DNA from: Billgrantia azerbaijanica
GTDB lineage: Bacteria; Pseudomonadota; Gammaproteobacteria; Pseudomonadales; Halomonadaceae
Assembly (NCBI GenBank): GCA_004551485.1
Contig: SBLD01000004.1
Coordinates: 1 to 64,000 of the forward strand
Reading direction: 5' to 3'
DNA: 64,000 nucleotides
The notes under the pieces were generated by a model. The model was not told the origin of the DNA. It saw nothing but the letters and a program-made list of their open reading frames with translations, and searched no databases. Both the position numbers and the translations under genes were made by a program. The stretch's first letter is position 1, and the number at the start of each line of letters is the position of its first letter. Below, piece by piece: positions 43,992-53,487 of this stretch.

Positions 43992-44600
43992 ATGACAACC
44001 CCTGCATCGACCACCTCCGACCGCGTCGCGGTCGAGCCCGAGGCGTATCTCGAGGATCCCCACCGGGCGCCGCTCGAGATCGACCCGGCGGCCCGCCGCG
44101 GCCCGGCGCTGTTTCGCTGGGTGACCTTCGCCATGGAGCAGTTGATCGCGGTGATCCTCGTCGCCCTGATCGTCTCGGTCTCGGCCAACGTCATCGGCCG
44201 CTCGCTGCTCAACCACTCGCTGCCGTGGGCCGACGAGCTGGCGCGCATGCTGTTCATCTGGCTGATCTTCATCGGCGCGGCGGCGGCCTTCGTGCGCTAC
44301 GAACACATCGCCGTGGACCTGCTGGTGCGCAAGCTCCGGCCGCGTGCGGCCTACGCGCTCTACCTGCTGCAGCACCTGATCATCGCCGGCCTGATGGGCG
44401 TCATCCTGTGGGGCGGCTACCTGGTGATGAGCCGCTCCACCGGGCGCACCGCCATCCTCGGCGTGCCCTGGAACCTGATCAACGTCTCGCTGGTGCTGTG
44501 CGCTGCCTTCATCGCCCTGGTGGCGCTGTGGCGCGCCGTGCAGTGCGTGCGCCTGATGCGCGCGCCCGCGAGCCTGTCCCGACGCGATGGAGGCGCCTGA
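43992..44600 (+). CDS. dctQ: TRAP transporter small membrane subunit (DctQ)
   Basis: A 202-residue membrane protein with four hydrophobic segments, the small subunit that pairs with DctM. The typical motif is SLPWADELARMLFIWLIFIG, here recognised by its core WADELAR, followed by EHIAVDLL. It has an acidic N-terminal extension of about 40 residues. It lies between dctP and dctM, with a 3-base gap to dctM. Confidence 0.9.
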   Translation: MTTPASTTSDRVAVEPEAYLEDPHRAPLEIDPAARRGPALFRWVTFAMEQLIAVILVALIVSVSANVIGRSLLNHSLPWADELARMLFIWLIFIGAAAAFVRYEHIAVDLLVRKLRPRAAYALYLLQHLIIAGLMGVILWGGYLVMSRSTGRTAILGVPWNLINVSLVLCAAFIALVALWRAVQCVRLMRAPASLSRRDGGA

Positions 44601-44603
44601 GCC

Positions 44604-45887
44604 ATGCTGTGGATCTTCCTGGGCATCCTGTTCGCCTCCATCACCATCGGCCTGCCCATCGCCTTCGGGCTCGGCGTGGCGGCGGTGGTGCTGGCCGTGC
44701 TCTCCGACATCCCGCTGTCGATTCTCATCGAGCAGTCGATCCGCGGGGTCAACAACTTCCCGCTGCTGGCGATCCCCTTCTTCATCCTGGTCGGCGAGGT
44801 GATGAGCGCCGGCGGCATCGCCCGGCGACTGATGGACCTGGCCGGTGCGCTGGTCGGTTTCGTCCGCGGTGGGCTGGGGCAGGTGGCGATCACCGGCTCC
44901 ATGTTCTTCGGCGGCATCAGCGGCTCGGCGGTGGCCGACACCGCCGCCACCGGCTCGATGATGATTCCCTCGATGAAGCAGCAGGGCTACTCCGGCCCGC
45001 ACGCCACCGCCATCAACACCGTCTCCTCGGTGATCGGCATCATCATTCCGCCGTCGATCCCGCTGATCCTGTTCGGCATCGTCACCGAGACCTCGATCAG
45101 CCGGCTGTTCATCGCCGGCATCGTGCCGGGGCTGTTGATCGGCGTCGCCCTGATGGTGACGACCTTCATCATGGCCAGCATCGAGCACGCCGGCCAGACG
45201 CGGCGCTTCCGCCTCGACCTGCTGTGGCAGGCCTTCAAGGCGGCGTGGCTGGCGCTGCTGCTGCCGGTGATCGTGATCGGTGGCATCATCGGCGGGGTAT
45301 TCACCGCCACCGAGGCGGCAGTGGCCGCGCTGCTCTACTCGCTGTTCATCTCGCTGGTGGTCTACCGCGAGTTCGCCGTGCGCGAGCTGTGGGGCATGCT
45401 GGTGCGCACCGCGCGCTTGACCGGCATGGTCCTGCTGCTGCTGGCCTTCGCCACGGTGATCGCCTGGTTCCTCACCATCAACATGGTGCCGCAGACGCTG
45501 GTACGGCAGGTGCAGGCGATCACCCAGGAGCCGTTCTGGCTGCTGCTGATCGTCGCCGGGCTGCTGCTACTCGTCGGCTTCGTCATGGACCTCACCCCGG
45601 CCATGGTGATCATGGCGCCGATGCTCACGCCGATCGTCACCTCGGTGGGCATCGACCCGGTCTACTTCGGCGTGCTGATGGCCTTCGTGCTGGGCATCGG
45701 GTTGCTGACGCCTCCGGTGGGCACCTGCCTCTACGTCGGCTGCGGGGTAGGGAAGGTGACCATGGAGCAGTTGGTCCGGGCGATGCTGCCCTACTACGGC
45801 GCGCTGCTGGTGGTGCTGGTGATCCTGGTCGCCTTCCCGGGCCTGGTCACCTGGCTGCCCGACCTGACCGCCGTGAGCGGCAACTGA
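44604..45887 (+). CDS. dctM: TRAP transporter large membrane subunit (DctM)
   Basis: A 427-residue sodium-coupled transport subunit with about twelve hydrophobic segments. Visible family motifs are NNFPLLAIPFFILVGEVM, shown by its core AIPFFIL; MFFGGISGSAVADTAA with Ser/Ala ion-site residues; and IIPPSIPLILFG. TRAP import uses the Na+ gradient, which suits a halophile. It ends 12 bases before the gluconokinase start. Confidence 0.92.
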   Translation: MLWIFLGILFASITIGLPIAFGLGVAAVVLAVLSDIPLSILIEQSIRGVNNFPLLAIPFFILVGEVMSAGGIARRLMDLAGALVGFVRGGLGQVAITGSMFFGGISGSAVADTAATGSMMIPSMKQQGYSGPHATAINTVSSVIGIIIPPSIPLILFGIVTETSISRLFIAGIVPGLLIGVALMVTTFIMASIEHAGQTRRFRLDLLWQAFKAAWLALLLPVIVIGGIIGGVFTATEAAVAALLYSLFISLVVYREFAVRELWGMLVRTARLTGMVLLLLAFATVIAWFLTINMVPQTLVRQVQAITQEPFWLLLIVAGLLLLVGFVMDLTPAMVIMAPMLTPIVTSVGIDPVYFGVLMAFVLGIGLLTPPVGTCLYVGCGVGKVTMEQLVRAMLPYYGALLVVLVILVAFPGLVTWLPDLTAVSGN

Positions 45888-45899
45888 CGAGGGGGTAGC

Positions 45900-46406
45900 G
45901 TGACGGTATCGCAGCGTATCCTGGTGATGGGGGTGTCGGGCTCGGGCAAGTCGCACATCGGCCGCCGGCTGGCCACGCGGCTCGGCATCGACTTCATCGA
46001 CGGCGACGATTACCATGCCCCGGCCAGCATCGCCAAGATGGCGCGCGGCATCCCCCTCGGCGACGAGGACCGCCGCGAGTGGCTGGCGACGCTGGCCGGG
46101 CGCTTCGCCGACTACCGGCGGCGCGACGCCGGCGTGGTGATCGGTTGCTCGGCACTCAAGCGCCGCTATCGCGACATCCTGCGCCGGGGCGACCCCGAGC
46201 TCGCCATCCTCTTCCTCGATGGCAGTCGCGAGCAGTTGCTCCAGCGCCTGACCACCCGCGAGGGGCACTTCTTCAAGGGTGAGGCGATGCTCGACAGCCA
46301 GCTCGCCGACCTGGAGCCGCCCGGGGCGGACGAGGCGCTGGGGCTGCCCATCGCCGAGTCGCCCGAGGCGCTGGTCGAGAGGTTCATCAGGCAAATGGCA
46401 CCGTGA
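45900..46406 (+). CDS. gntK: Gluconokinase
   Basis: A 168-residue GntK-type kinase that phosphorylates gluconate to 6-phosphogluconate for the Entner-Doudoroff or pentose phosphate route. Walker A GVSGSGKSHIG, DGDDYH and the KMARGIPLGDEDRREWL segment (core GIPLGDEDR) are diagnostic. The start is a GTG with GAGGGGG just upstream. It is overlapped by 4 bases with the regulator gene. Confidence 0.93.
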   Translation: MTVSQRILVMGVSGSGKSHIGRRLATRLGIDFIDGDDYHAPASIAKMARGIPLGDEDRREWLATLAGRFADYRRRDAGVVIGCSALKRRYRDILRRGDPELAILFLDGSREQLLQRLTTREGHFFKGEAMLDSQLADLEPPGADEALGLPIAESPEALVERFIRQMAP

Positions 46407-47398
46407 AGAAACGACGTCCCACCCTCCAGGATATCGCCGATCGCGTCGGCGCGACCAAGATGACCGTCAGTCGCTGCCTGCGCGATCCCGCCACCGTCTC
46501 GGAGGGCCTGCGCGAGCGTATCTTCACCGCCGCCGAGCAGGTCGGCTACATCCCCAACCGTGCGCCGGACCTGCTCTCCCGCGCCACCAGCCATTCCATC
46601 GGGGTGCTGGTGCCGTCGCTGACCAACCAGGTGTTCGCCGACGTGCTGGTCGGCATCGAGACGGTGACCGAGCCGGCCGGCTACCACCTGATGCTCTCCC
46701 ACTACGGCTACAGCCAGGCGCTCGAGGAGCGCAGCTTGGCGTCGCTGCTCTCCTACAACGTCGACGGGGTGATCCTCTCCGACAGCCGGCACACGCCGCG
46801 CACCTGCCGCATGCTGGAAACCGCCGGCATTCCCACCGTCGAGATCATGGACTCGCGCACCCCGCCGCTGCACCAGGCGGTGGGGTTCGACAACGTCCAG
46901 GCCGCCTACGACATGGTCGGCGAGATGATCCGCCGCGGTCGCCGCCACGTGCTCTACCTGGCGGTGCGCCTGGACGAACGCACCCGCCAGCGCGAGGCGG
47001 GCTATCGCCAGGCCATGTGCGAGGCGGGCCTCACGCCGGTCACGCTGCAGCGCAGCCAGCGTTCCTCCTACAGCGTTGGCGCCGCCCTGCTCGGCGAGAT
47101 CCTGGCCGACCATCCCCAGGCCGACGCGCTCTTCTGCACCAATGACGATGTGGCGGTGGGGGCCTACTTCGAGTGCCTGCGCCGCGGCGTGCGGGTGCCG
47201 GAGCAGCTGGCGATCGCCGGCTTCCATGGCCACGACGTGGGGCAGGTGATGAGCCCGCGCCTGGCCAGCGTGGTCACGCCGCGCCAGGCCATCGGCGAGC
47301 AGGCCGCCCGCGCGCTGCTCGCGGCCATTTGCGGCGCGCCCGGCACCGAACGCGTGATCGACCTGGGCTATCGCATCGAACCCGGGAAGACCCTGTAG
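46403..47398 (+). CDS. gntR: LacI-family repressor GntR
   Basis: A 331-residue LacI-family repressor with an N-terminal helix-turn-helix (TLQDIADRVGATKMTVSR core DIADRVGA, residues 8-30) and a periplasmic-binding-like effector domain. It starts at GTG 46403 (GTGA overlap with gntK). Together with the perfect palindrome at 42720 it forms a self-contained gluconate switch: ligand binding should release the operon. The nearest experimentally known relative is GntR of E. coli. Confidence 0.92.
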   Translation: MKKRRPTLQDIADRVGATKMTVSRCLRDPATVSEGLRERIFTAAEQVGYIPNRAPDLLSRATSHSIGVLVPSLTNQVFADVLVGIETVTEPAGYHLMLSHYGYSQALEERSLASLLSYNVDGVILSDSRHTPRTCRMLETAGIPTVEIMDSRTPPLHQAVGFDNVQAAYDMVGEMIRRGRRHVLYLAVRLDERTRQREAGYRQAMCEAGLTPVTLQRSQRSSYSVGAALLGEILADHPQADALFCTNDDVAVGAYFECLRRGVRVPEQLAIAGFHGHDVGQVMSPRLASVVTPRQAIGEQAARALLAAICGAPGTERVIDLGYRIEPGKTL

Positions 47399-47503
47399 CC
47401 CGCGCGTGAACTGTCAAGGTGTGAACCAGTTCCTAGTTTGTGGTCTATAGGTGCTACCCTGATTCGGAAACGTGTCTAATTCTCATTGATAGGGAGTGCG
47501 TCG

Positions 47504-48481
47504 ATGGCATTCATGCGTAGCCTCATGCGGGGACTGGTCGTCATGTTGCTCGGGGTGGTGGCGAGCCTGCCGGCCCAGGCCGAGGAGGAGCGCCTGCAGG
47601 TGGTGGCGACCACCGGCATGATCACCGACACCCTGCGCCGGGTCGGCGGTGATGCGGTGTCGGTGCAGGGGCTGATGGGGCCCGGCGTGGATCCCCACCT
47701 CTACCGCCAGACGCGCAGCGACGTGCGCGCCATGACCCAGGCGGATGCGGTGTTCTGGAACGGTCTCTACCTGGAGGCGCAACTCGAGGACTTCCTCGAG
47801 CGGCTCGCGGCGCGCCGCCCGGTGTATGCCGTGGGCGAGGCGGTGCCCATGGCGGAGCGCCTCGCCGACGAGGAGTACGCCAACCAGTACGATCCCCACG
47901 TGTGGATGGATCCATCCCGCTGGCGCTACGTGGTGCTGGCCGTGCGCGACGCCTTGAGCGAGCTCGTGCCCGAGCAGGCCGACGCCTTCGCCGAGCGCGC
48001 CGAGGCCCTGCTGGTGGAGCTCGAGGCGCTCGACGACTACGCTCGCCAGGTACTGGCGAGCGTGCCGGAAGGGTCGCGGGTACTGGTGACGGCCCATGAC
48101 GCCTTCGGCTACTTCGGCGACGCTTATGACATGGAGGTGCTCGGCATCCAGGGCTTCTCCACGGAGAGCGAGGCTGGCCTGGCGCGCATCGAGGCGATGG
48201 TGAACCTGCTGGTGGAACGCGACATCGGGGCGATCTTCATCGAATCCTCGGTGTCGGACCGCAACGTACGCGCCCTGATCGAGGGGGCGCGGGCCAAGGG
48301 ACACGAGGTGCGCATCGGCGGCGAGCTCTTCTCCGATGCGATGGGCCCGGCGGGGACCTACGAGGGCACCTGGCTGGGCATGCTCGACCACAATATCACG
48401 CTGATCGCGCGGGCGCTGGGCGGGGAGGTCCCCGACGGCGGTCGCCTGGCGCGGCTGACGCTCGACAAGGAGGGGTCATGA
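47504..48481 (+). CDS. Periplasmic metal receptor (TroA/MntA-type)
   Basis: A 325-residue zinc/manganese/iron receptor of the TroA (A-1) family. After a signal peptide ending QAEE, metal ligands are in GPGVDPHLY (His), DPHVWMD (His), [10 protein letters not shown] (His), IFIESSVS (Glu) and ELFSDAMG (Asp). The [10 protein letters not shown] segment is typical of the Mn/Fe group. ATG 47504 is chosen over an upstream one because AGGGAG lies 8 bases before it. The upstream AATTCTCATT (about 47478-47487) resembles half a Fur-type site but is not good enough to call. Confidence 0.9.
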   Translation: MAFMRSLMRGLVVMLLGVVASLPAQAEEERLQVVATTGMITDTLRRVGGDAVSVQGLMGPGVDPHLYRQTRSDVRAMTQADAVFWNGLYLEAQLEDFLERLAARRPVYAVGEAVPMAERLADEEYANQYDPHVWMDPSRWRYVVLAVRDALSELVPEQADAFAERAEALLVELEALDDYARQVLASVPEGSRVLVTAHDAFGYFGDAYDMEVLGIQGFSTESEAGLARIEAMVNLLVERDIGAIFIESSVSDRNVRALIEGARAKGHEVRIGGELFSDAMGPAGTYEGTWLGMLDHNITLIARALGGEVPDGGRLARLTLDKEGS

Positions 48482-49287
48482 CCCAGGCACCACCCATCAG
48501 CGAGGAAGTCGCCAAAAGCCCCCTGGCGATCCACGGGTTGACAGTCAGCTACGCGCATCACCCGGTGGTGCACTCGGTGGACTTCGTCACCCCGCCGGGC
48601 AGCCTGACCGCCATCGTCGGCCCCAACGGGGCCGGCAAGTCGACCCTGCTCAAGGCCGTGCTCGGCATCACCCGGCGTCTCACCGGGGAGGTGCGCGTCT
48701 TCGGCGAGCCCGTCGAGGCGATGTCGCGTCACGTGGCCTACGTCCCCCAGCGCTCGAGCGTCGACTGGGACTTCCCGGCCACGGTGATCGACGTGGTCAC
48801 CATGGGGCTGTTCCGCGACCTGCACTGGTGGCAGCTGACGCGGCGCCATCACCGGCAGCGCGCCCTGGAGAGCCTCAGCCGGGTGGGCATGGAGGCCTTC
48901 GCTGACCGCCAGATCGGCCAGCTCTCGGGGGGGCAGCAGCAGCGGGTCTTCCTGGCGCGGGCGCTGACCCAGCAGGCCGAGTTGACGATCCTCGACGAGC
49001 CCTTCGCTGGCGTCGACGCCGCCACCGAGAAGGCCATCGTCGAGGTGCTCAAGCAGCTCAAGCGCGAGGGGCGCACGCTGCTCTGCGTGCACCACGATCT
49101 GGCCACGGTGCGTGACTACTTCGATCACGTGCTGCTGCTCAACGTGCGTCGCATCGCGGCAGGGCCGGTGGACGAGGTGTTCACCGAGCGCAACCTGCAG
49201 GCCACCTACGGCGGCCGGCTCAGCGCGGTGCAGCTGGCGCGGCTGCTGGAGCCGGCGGACGTCGCGCACGCGGGGAGCGGGCGATGA
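48478..49287 (+). CDS. Metal ABC transporter ATPase
   Basis: A 269-residue ATPase for the metal importer with Walker [25 protein letters not shown], Walker [13 protein letters not shown] and [12 protein letters not shown]. The aromatic [14 protein letters not shown] segment is typical of the Mn/Zn branch. It overlaps both neighbours by 4 bases. Confidence 0.93.
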   Translation: MTQAPPISEEVAKSPLAIHGLTVSYAHHPVVHSVDFVTPPGSLTAIVGPNGAGKSTLLKAVLGITRRLTGEVRVFGEPVEAMSRHVAYVPQRSSVDWDFPATVIDVVTMGLFRDLHWWQLTRRHHRQRALESLSRVGMEAFADRQIGQLSGGQQQRVFLARALTQQAELTILDEPFAGVDAATEKAIVEVLKQLKREGRTLLCVHHDLATVRDYFDHVLLLNVRRIAAGPVDEVFTERNLQATYGGRLSAVQLARLLEPADVAHAGSGR

Positions 49288-50498
49288 TGGAGACCTGGTG
49301 GCTCGCGCTGACGTTTCGCCTCGGCTACAACACCAGCCTGGTCACCGTCGGCACCATGCTGCTGGGGGCCGGCGCCGGGATGATCGGCACCTTCGTCCTG
49401 CTGCGCAAGCGATCGCTGATCAGCGATGCGGTCAGCCACGCCACCCTGCCGGGGCTGGCGCTGGCCTTCATCATCGTCGGCCTGATCCAGGGCGACGGGC
49501 GCTGGCTGCCGGCGCTGCTGGCCGGGGCGGCGCTGAGCGCGGCCTTCGGGCTGTGGGCCGTGCAGGTGATCAGCGAGCGCACCCGCCTCGGCGAGGATGC
49601 CGCCATCGGCGCGGTGCTCTCCACCTTCTTCGCCTTCGGCGTGGTGCTGATCACCGTCATCCAGTCGATGTCGGTGGCGGGGCAGGCCGGCCTCACCGGC
49701 TACCTGGTCGGGGCCACGGCCGGCATGCTGGCCGCCGAGGCGCAGTTGATCGCCCTGTGCGCGCTGGGCGTGTTGCTCGCCATCGTGGTGATGCGCCGCG
49801 ACTTCCTGCTGGTCTGCTTCGATGCCGACTTCGCGCGGACCCAGGGCGTGGCCACCGGGCGCGTCGACCTGGCCATGCTGATGCTGCTGATGGTGGTGGT
49901 GGTGATCGGCCTCAAGGTGACCGGACTGATCCTCATCGTGGCGCTGACCATCATCCCGCCGGTGACGGCGCGCTTCTGGACCGACCGCCCCATGCGCATG
50001 GTGGCCCTGGCGGCGCTGCTCGGGGCGCTGGCCGGCTACCTGGGCGTCACGCTCTCCTCGGTGACGGAAGGTCTGCCGACCGGCCCCTTGATCGTGCTCG
50101 CCGCCTTCGCGCTGTTCTTCGTCTCCATGCTGTTCTCGTCGCAGCGCGGGGTGCTGGCGGCGCTGCTCGCCTATCAGCGTTTCCGGCGTCGGGTGCACCT
50201 GCGCCAGGGGCTTCTGGCGCTGGCCCGTGACGAGCCGATCTTCGACAACCTGACCCTCAAGATCCTGCGGCGCCAGGGCTACCTGCGCCGTGACGGCGTG
50301 CCCACCCTGCCGGGCCGCGCCGCCGCCCGCGACGCCGAGCACGAGGAGCGGCTGTGGGCGCTCTACCGCGAGCGCGAGCCCGAGGATGCCCTGCAGCAGG
50401 AGCACTCGGGCCTGACGCCGATCGCCGAGGTGCTCTCGCCGGATGCCATCATGGCGCTGGAAGCCGAACTGCCACCGACGGCGGAGGTGCGCGGATGA
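49284..50498 (+). CDS. Metal ABC transporter permease with DtxR-like C-terminal extension
   Basis: A 404-residue permease. The first ~295 residues hold eight or nine hydrophobic segments with [17 protein letters not shown], the family's signature. Ordinary members end there. A further ~105-residue soluble tail follows: [16 protein letters not shown] looks like a winged-helix piece, and [11 protein letters not shown] ... [13 protein letters not shown] like the metal-binding/dimerisation part of DtxR/MntR-family repressors. I infer a cytoplasmic metal-sensing or regulatory module. The resemblance is by eye only. Confidence 0.85.
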   Translation: MMETWWLALTFRLGYNTSLVTVGTMLLGAGAGMIGTFVLLRKRSLISDAVSHATLPGLALAFIIVGLIQGDGRWLPALLAGAALSAAFGLWAVQVISERTRLGEDAAIGAVLSTFFAFGVVLITVIQSMSVAGQAGLTGYLVGATAGMLAAEAQLIALCALGVLLAIVVMRRDFLLVCFDADFARTQGVATGRVDLAMLMLLMVVVVIGLKVTGLILIVALTIIPPVTARFWTDRPMRMVALAALLGALAGYLGVTLSSVTEGLPTGPLIVLAAFALFFVSMLFSSQRGVLAALLAYQRFRRRVHLRQGLLALARDEPIFDNLTLKILRRQGYLRRDGVPTLPGRAAARDAEHEERLWALYREREPEDALQQEHSGLTPIAEVLSPDAIMALEAELPPTAEVRG

Positions 50499-51406
50499 GC
50501 GACTTCATGATGTTCAGCCTGGTGCCGCTGGTGGTGGCGGTGATCATCGGCATGACCTGCGCGCTGCTCGGCAACTTTCTGGTGCTGCGGCGCCAGAGCC
50601 TGATCGGCGATGCCATCAGCCACGTGGCGCTGCCCGGCATCGTGGTCAGCTTCATCCTCACCGGCATGCTCGCCTCCACGGCGATGATGCTCGGCGCCGG
50701 CGTGTCGGCGCTGGTCACGGTGGCGATGATCGAGCTGATCCGCCGGCTCGGCCGGGTGGAGACCAGCGCCGCCATGGGGGTCACCTTCACCAGCCTGTTC
50801 GCCCTGGGCGTGCTGCTGCTCGAGTGGCACGACGCCACCGGCGTGCACCTGGACGTGGAGCACGCCCTCTACGGCAATCTGGAGAGCCTGATCTGGTTCG
50901 AGGGCACGGGGCTCGCGGCGCTGTTCGACCCGACGGCGCTCGCCGGGCTGCCCCGGCAGTTGCCGCGCGTCGCCCTGGTGGGCGTGCTGGTGGTGGCCTT
51001 CGTGGCGGTGTTCCGCCGCCATCTGGTGCTCGGCAGCTTCGACCCGGACTTCGCGGCGAGCGTGCGCGCCCGTCCCGCCCTCGTCGACCTGCTGCTGGTG
51101 AGCCTGGTGGCCGTGGCGGCGATCGCCGCCTTCGAGGCGGTGGGCTCGATCATCGTCATCGCCATGTTCATCTGTCCGGCCGCCGCGGCGCGGCTGATGA
51201 CCGACCGGCTGGCGACGCAGATCGCCTGGAGCCAGGGCTTCGCGGTGTTGGCCTCGGTGCTCGGCTACGTGCTCGCCGGCTACGGCCCGGGCTGGTTCGG
51301 CTTCGATGCCTCGCTGAGCGCGGCGGGAACGATCGCCACCCTCTCGGGGCTGATCCTGCTCGCGGCGTGCGTCGCCGGGCCGCGCCGTCATCCGGCGGCG
51401 GCGTGA
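50495..51406 (+). CDS. Metal ABC transporter permease
   Basis: A 303-residue second permease with eight or so hydrophobic segments and RRQSLIGDAISHVALPG (core GDAISH), FICPAAAARL near the end. With receptor, ATPase and the extended permease it forms a MntABCD/SitABCD-like system with two different permeases. It overlaps the previous gene by 4 bases and closes the operon. Confidence 0.92.
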   Translation: MSDFMMFSLVPLVVAVIIGMTCALLGNFLVLRRQSLIGDAISHVALPGIVVSFILTGMLASTAMMLGAGVSALVTVAMIELIRRLGRVETSAAMGVTFTSLFALGVLLLEWHDATGVHLDVEHALYGNLESLIWFEGTGLAALFDPTALAGLPRQLPRVALVGVLVVAFVAVFRRHLVLGSFDPDFAASVRARPALVDLLLVSLVAVAAIAAFEAVGSIIVIAMFICPAAAARLMTDRLATQIAWSQGFAVLASVLGYVLAGYGPGWFGFDASLSAAGTIATLSGLILLAACVAGPRRHPAAA

Positions 51407-51413
51407 GGCCCGC

Positions 51414-51869
51414 TCACTCTTCCGCTGCTCGAGTCTCCGAGACCGAGTCGTTGCCCCCGGCCGCCTCGTCGCCGGCCGGGGCGTCGCGACGGCGGCGCAC
51501 CATCAGGGTGATCTCCACGTTCGAGCCGCCGTAGAGGCGCGGCGACTCGGTGCAGGTGCGCGCGGGGTAGCGATGCCGGTCGAAGAACTCGGCGTAGGCG
51601 GCGTCGAACTCGTGGATGTCGTCCAGGTTGGCGAGGTGCACGTCGACGCGCACCGTGTCGGCCAGGTCGACGCCCGCGATTTCGAGCATGCGATCCAGGC
51701 GGTGCAGGATCCACTTGGTCTCTTCGGTGATGTTGCCAAGCACCGTCTCGCCGCCCTGGATATCGGTGGCCGTGAGCCCCGAGACGAAGACGTAGTCGTC
51801 GTCGATGACCACGTGACTGCCCGGAAAGACCGGCACTTCCAGAGTGGGGACGTTGTGATACTGCGGCAT
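51414..51869 (-). CDS. RidA-family protein
   Basis: A 151-residue RidA/YjgF-family protein. Family strands are YVFVSGLTA and VDVHLANLDDIHEFD, with the active-site Arg in ARTCTESPRLYGG. RidA enzymes hydrolyse reactive imines, while other subgroups lack activity; the conserved Arg suggests that chemistry is possible. A 25-residue acidic tail is extra. GGAGG precedes the ATG. It is convergent with the metal importer. Confidence 0.85.
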   Translation of the reverse strand: MPQYHNVPTLEVPVFPGSHVVIDDDYVFVSGLTATDIQGGETVLGNITEETKWILHRLDRMLEIAGVDLADTVRVDVHLANLDDIHEFDAAYAEFFDRHRYPARTCTESPRLYGGSNVEITLMVRRRRDAPAGDEAAGGNDSVSETRAAEE

Positions 51870-52071
51870 TGAGCCTCCTTCGCGGCCATGAAAGACACCT
51901 GCCTGGCTCACTATAGAAGGCTCGCCGTGCCTGTGCTTTTCTTGATATCTGTCATGCCTTCGTTGTCCGCGTCGTGCCATCGTCCGCGGTGTCACGTCAC
52001 CGGCGAAGGGTATGGCAGGGTGATGCTGCACTGCAGTATGCTGGCTGACAGGGTGATTGGGAGGAGCGAGC

Positions 52072-53487
52072 ATGGCGCACGAGACGGCAGCGGACGCGGG
52101 GCAGATCGAGAACCGGACCTTCGACGAGATCCAGGTGGGCGACAGTGCGGCTATCGAGAAGCGCCTGACGCTCGACGACATCAAGCTGTTCGCCATCATG
52201 TCAGGCGACATCAACCCGGCGCACCTCGACGAGGACTTCGCCAAGAGCACCCGCTTCCAGGAGGTGGTGGCCCACGGCATGTGGGGCGGGGCGCTGATCT
52301 CCACGGTGCTGGGCACCGAGTTGCCGGGCGCCGGCACGATCTACCTGGGGCAGACGCTGCGCTTCCGCGAGCCGGTGCGCCTCGGCGACGTGCTCAAGGT
52401 CAGCGTCACGGCGCGGGCCAAGGACGCCGAGCGCAAGCGCATCACCTTCGACTGCCGCTGCGTCAACCAGGACGGTCGCGTGGTGATCGAGGGCAAGGCC
52501 GAGGTGCAGGCCCCCACCGAGAAGATCCGCCGGCCACGCACCGTGCTGCCGCGGGTGCGCATGGCCGAGCGAGCGCGGCTCCATGAGCTGCTGAGCGCCG
52601 CCAACCATCCGGCGCCGGTGTCCATGGCGGTGGTCCACCCGGTCGACGAGGTCTCGCTGATGGGGGCCTGGGAGGCGGCGCGCCAGGGGCTGATTCACCC
52701 GGTGCTGGTGGGGCCCGAGGCGAAGATCCGCGCCGCGGCCGAGGCGGCGGGCATCGACATCGGCGAGTTCCCGTTGGTCGATGTGCCGCACAGCCATGCC
52801 GCGGCCGCCGAGGCGGTGGCGCTCACCCGCGCCGGCAAGGTCGGGGCACTCATGAAGGGGGCGCTGCACACCGAGGAACTGCTCCACGAGGTGCTCAAGC
52901 ACGACAGCGGGCTGCGCACCGAGCGCCGCATCAGCCACGTGATGGCCTTCGACGTGCCCACCTACCCGCGTCCGCTGTTCATCACCGATGCGGCCATCAA
53001 TATCTACCCGACCCTCGATGACAAGGTGGATATCGTCCAGAACGCCATCGACCTGGCCCACGCCGTGGGCAACGAGGTCCCCAAGGTGGCGATCCTCTCG
53101 GCGGTGGAGACCGTCAATCCCAAGATCGCCTCGACGCTGGAGGCGGCGGCGCTGTGCAAGATGGCCGAGCGCGGCCAGATCGTGGGGGGCGTGATCGACG
53201 GGCCGCTCGCCTTCGACAACGCCGTCTCGGAAGCGGCCGCGGCCGCCAAGGGCATCGTCTCTCCGGTGGCGGGGCGCGCCGACATCCTGGTGGCGCCCGA
53301 CCTGGAGGCCGCCAACATGCTGATGAAGCAGCTGACCTACCTGGCCGACGCGTCCGGTGCCGGCCTGGTGGTGGGGGCGCGGGTGCCCATCGTGCTGACC
53401 AGCCGCGCCGACGACGCCATCACGCGCCTGGCCTCCTGCGCCCTGGCGCTGCTGGTCACCGAGTACCAGAAGAGGGTGGGGCGCTGA
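52072..53487 (+). CDS. Bifunctional MaoC hydratase / phosphate acetyl(butyryl)transferase
   Basis: A 471-residue fusion. Residues ~20-160 are a MaoC hot-dog domain with the hydratase motif SGDINPAHLD followed by HGMWGGALIS. The rest is a PTA/PTB-type phosphate acyltransferase (VKMLADASGAG-like core, GALHTEELLHEV, GPLAFDNAVS). It would hydrate enoyl-CoA and turn acyl-CoA to acyl phosphate; the acetate kinase next door then makes ATP. GGGAGGAG precedes the ATG. The TGATG junction shows coupling. It may feed or drain PHA-type intermediates (inference). Confidence 0.9.
   Translation: MAHETAADAGQIENRTFDEIQVGDSAAIEKRLTLDDIKLFAIMSGDINPAHLDEDFAKSTRFQEVVAHGMWGGALISTVLGTELPGAGTIYLGQTLRFREPVRLGDVLKVSVTARAKDAERKRITFDCRCVNQDGRVVIEGKAEVQAPTEKIRRPRTVLPRVRMAERARLHELLSAANHPAPVSMAVVHPVDEVSLMGAWEAARQGLIHPVLVGPEAKIRAAAEAAGIDIGEFPLVDVPHSHAAAAEAVALTRAGKVGALMKGALHTEELLHEVLKHDSGLRTERRISHVMAFDVPTYPRPLFITDAAINIYPTLDDKVDIVQNAIDLAHAVGNEVPKVAILSAVETVNPKIASTLEAAALCKMAERGQIVGGVIDGPLAFDNAVSEAAAAAKGIVSPVAGRADILVAPDLEAANMLMKQLTYLADASGAGLVVGARVPIVLTSRADDAITRLASCALALLVTEYQKRVGR

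Noticed and set aside
47476-47492. Fur- or MntR-like site upstream of the metal receptor
   Set aside because: Only one half-site (AATTCTCATT) fits; the other half does not match a consensus.
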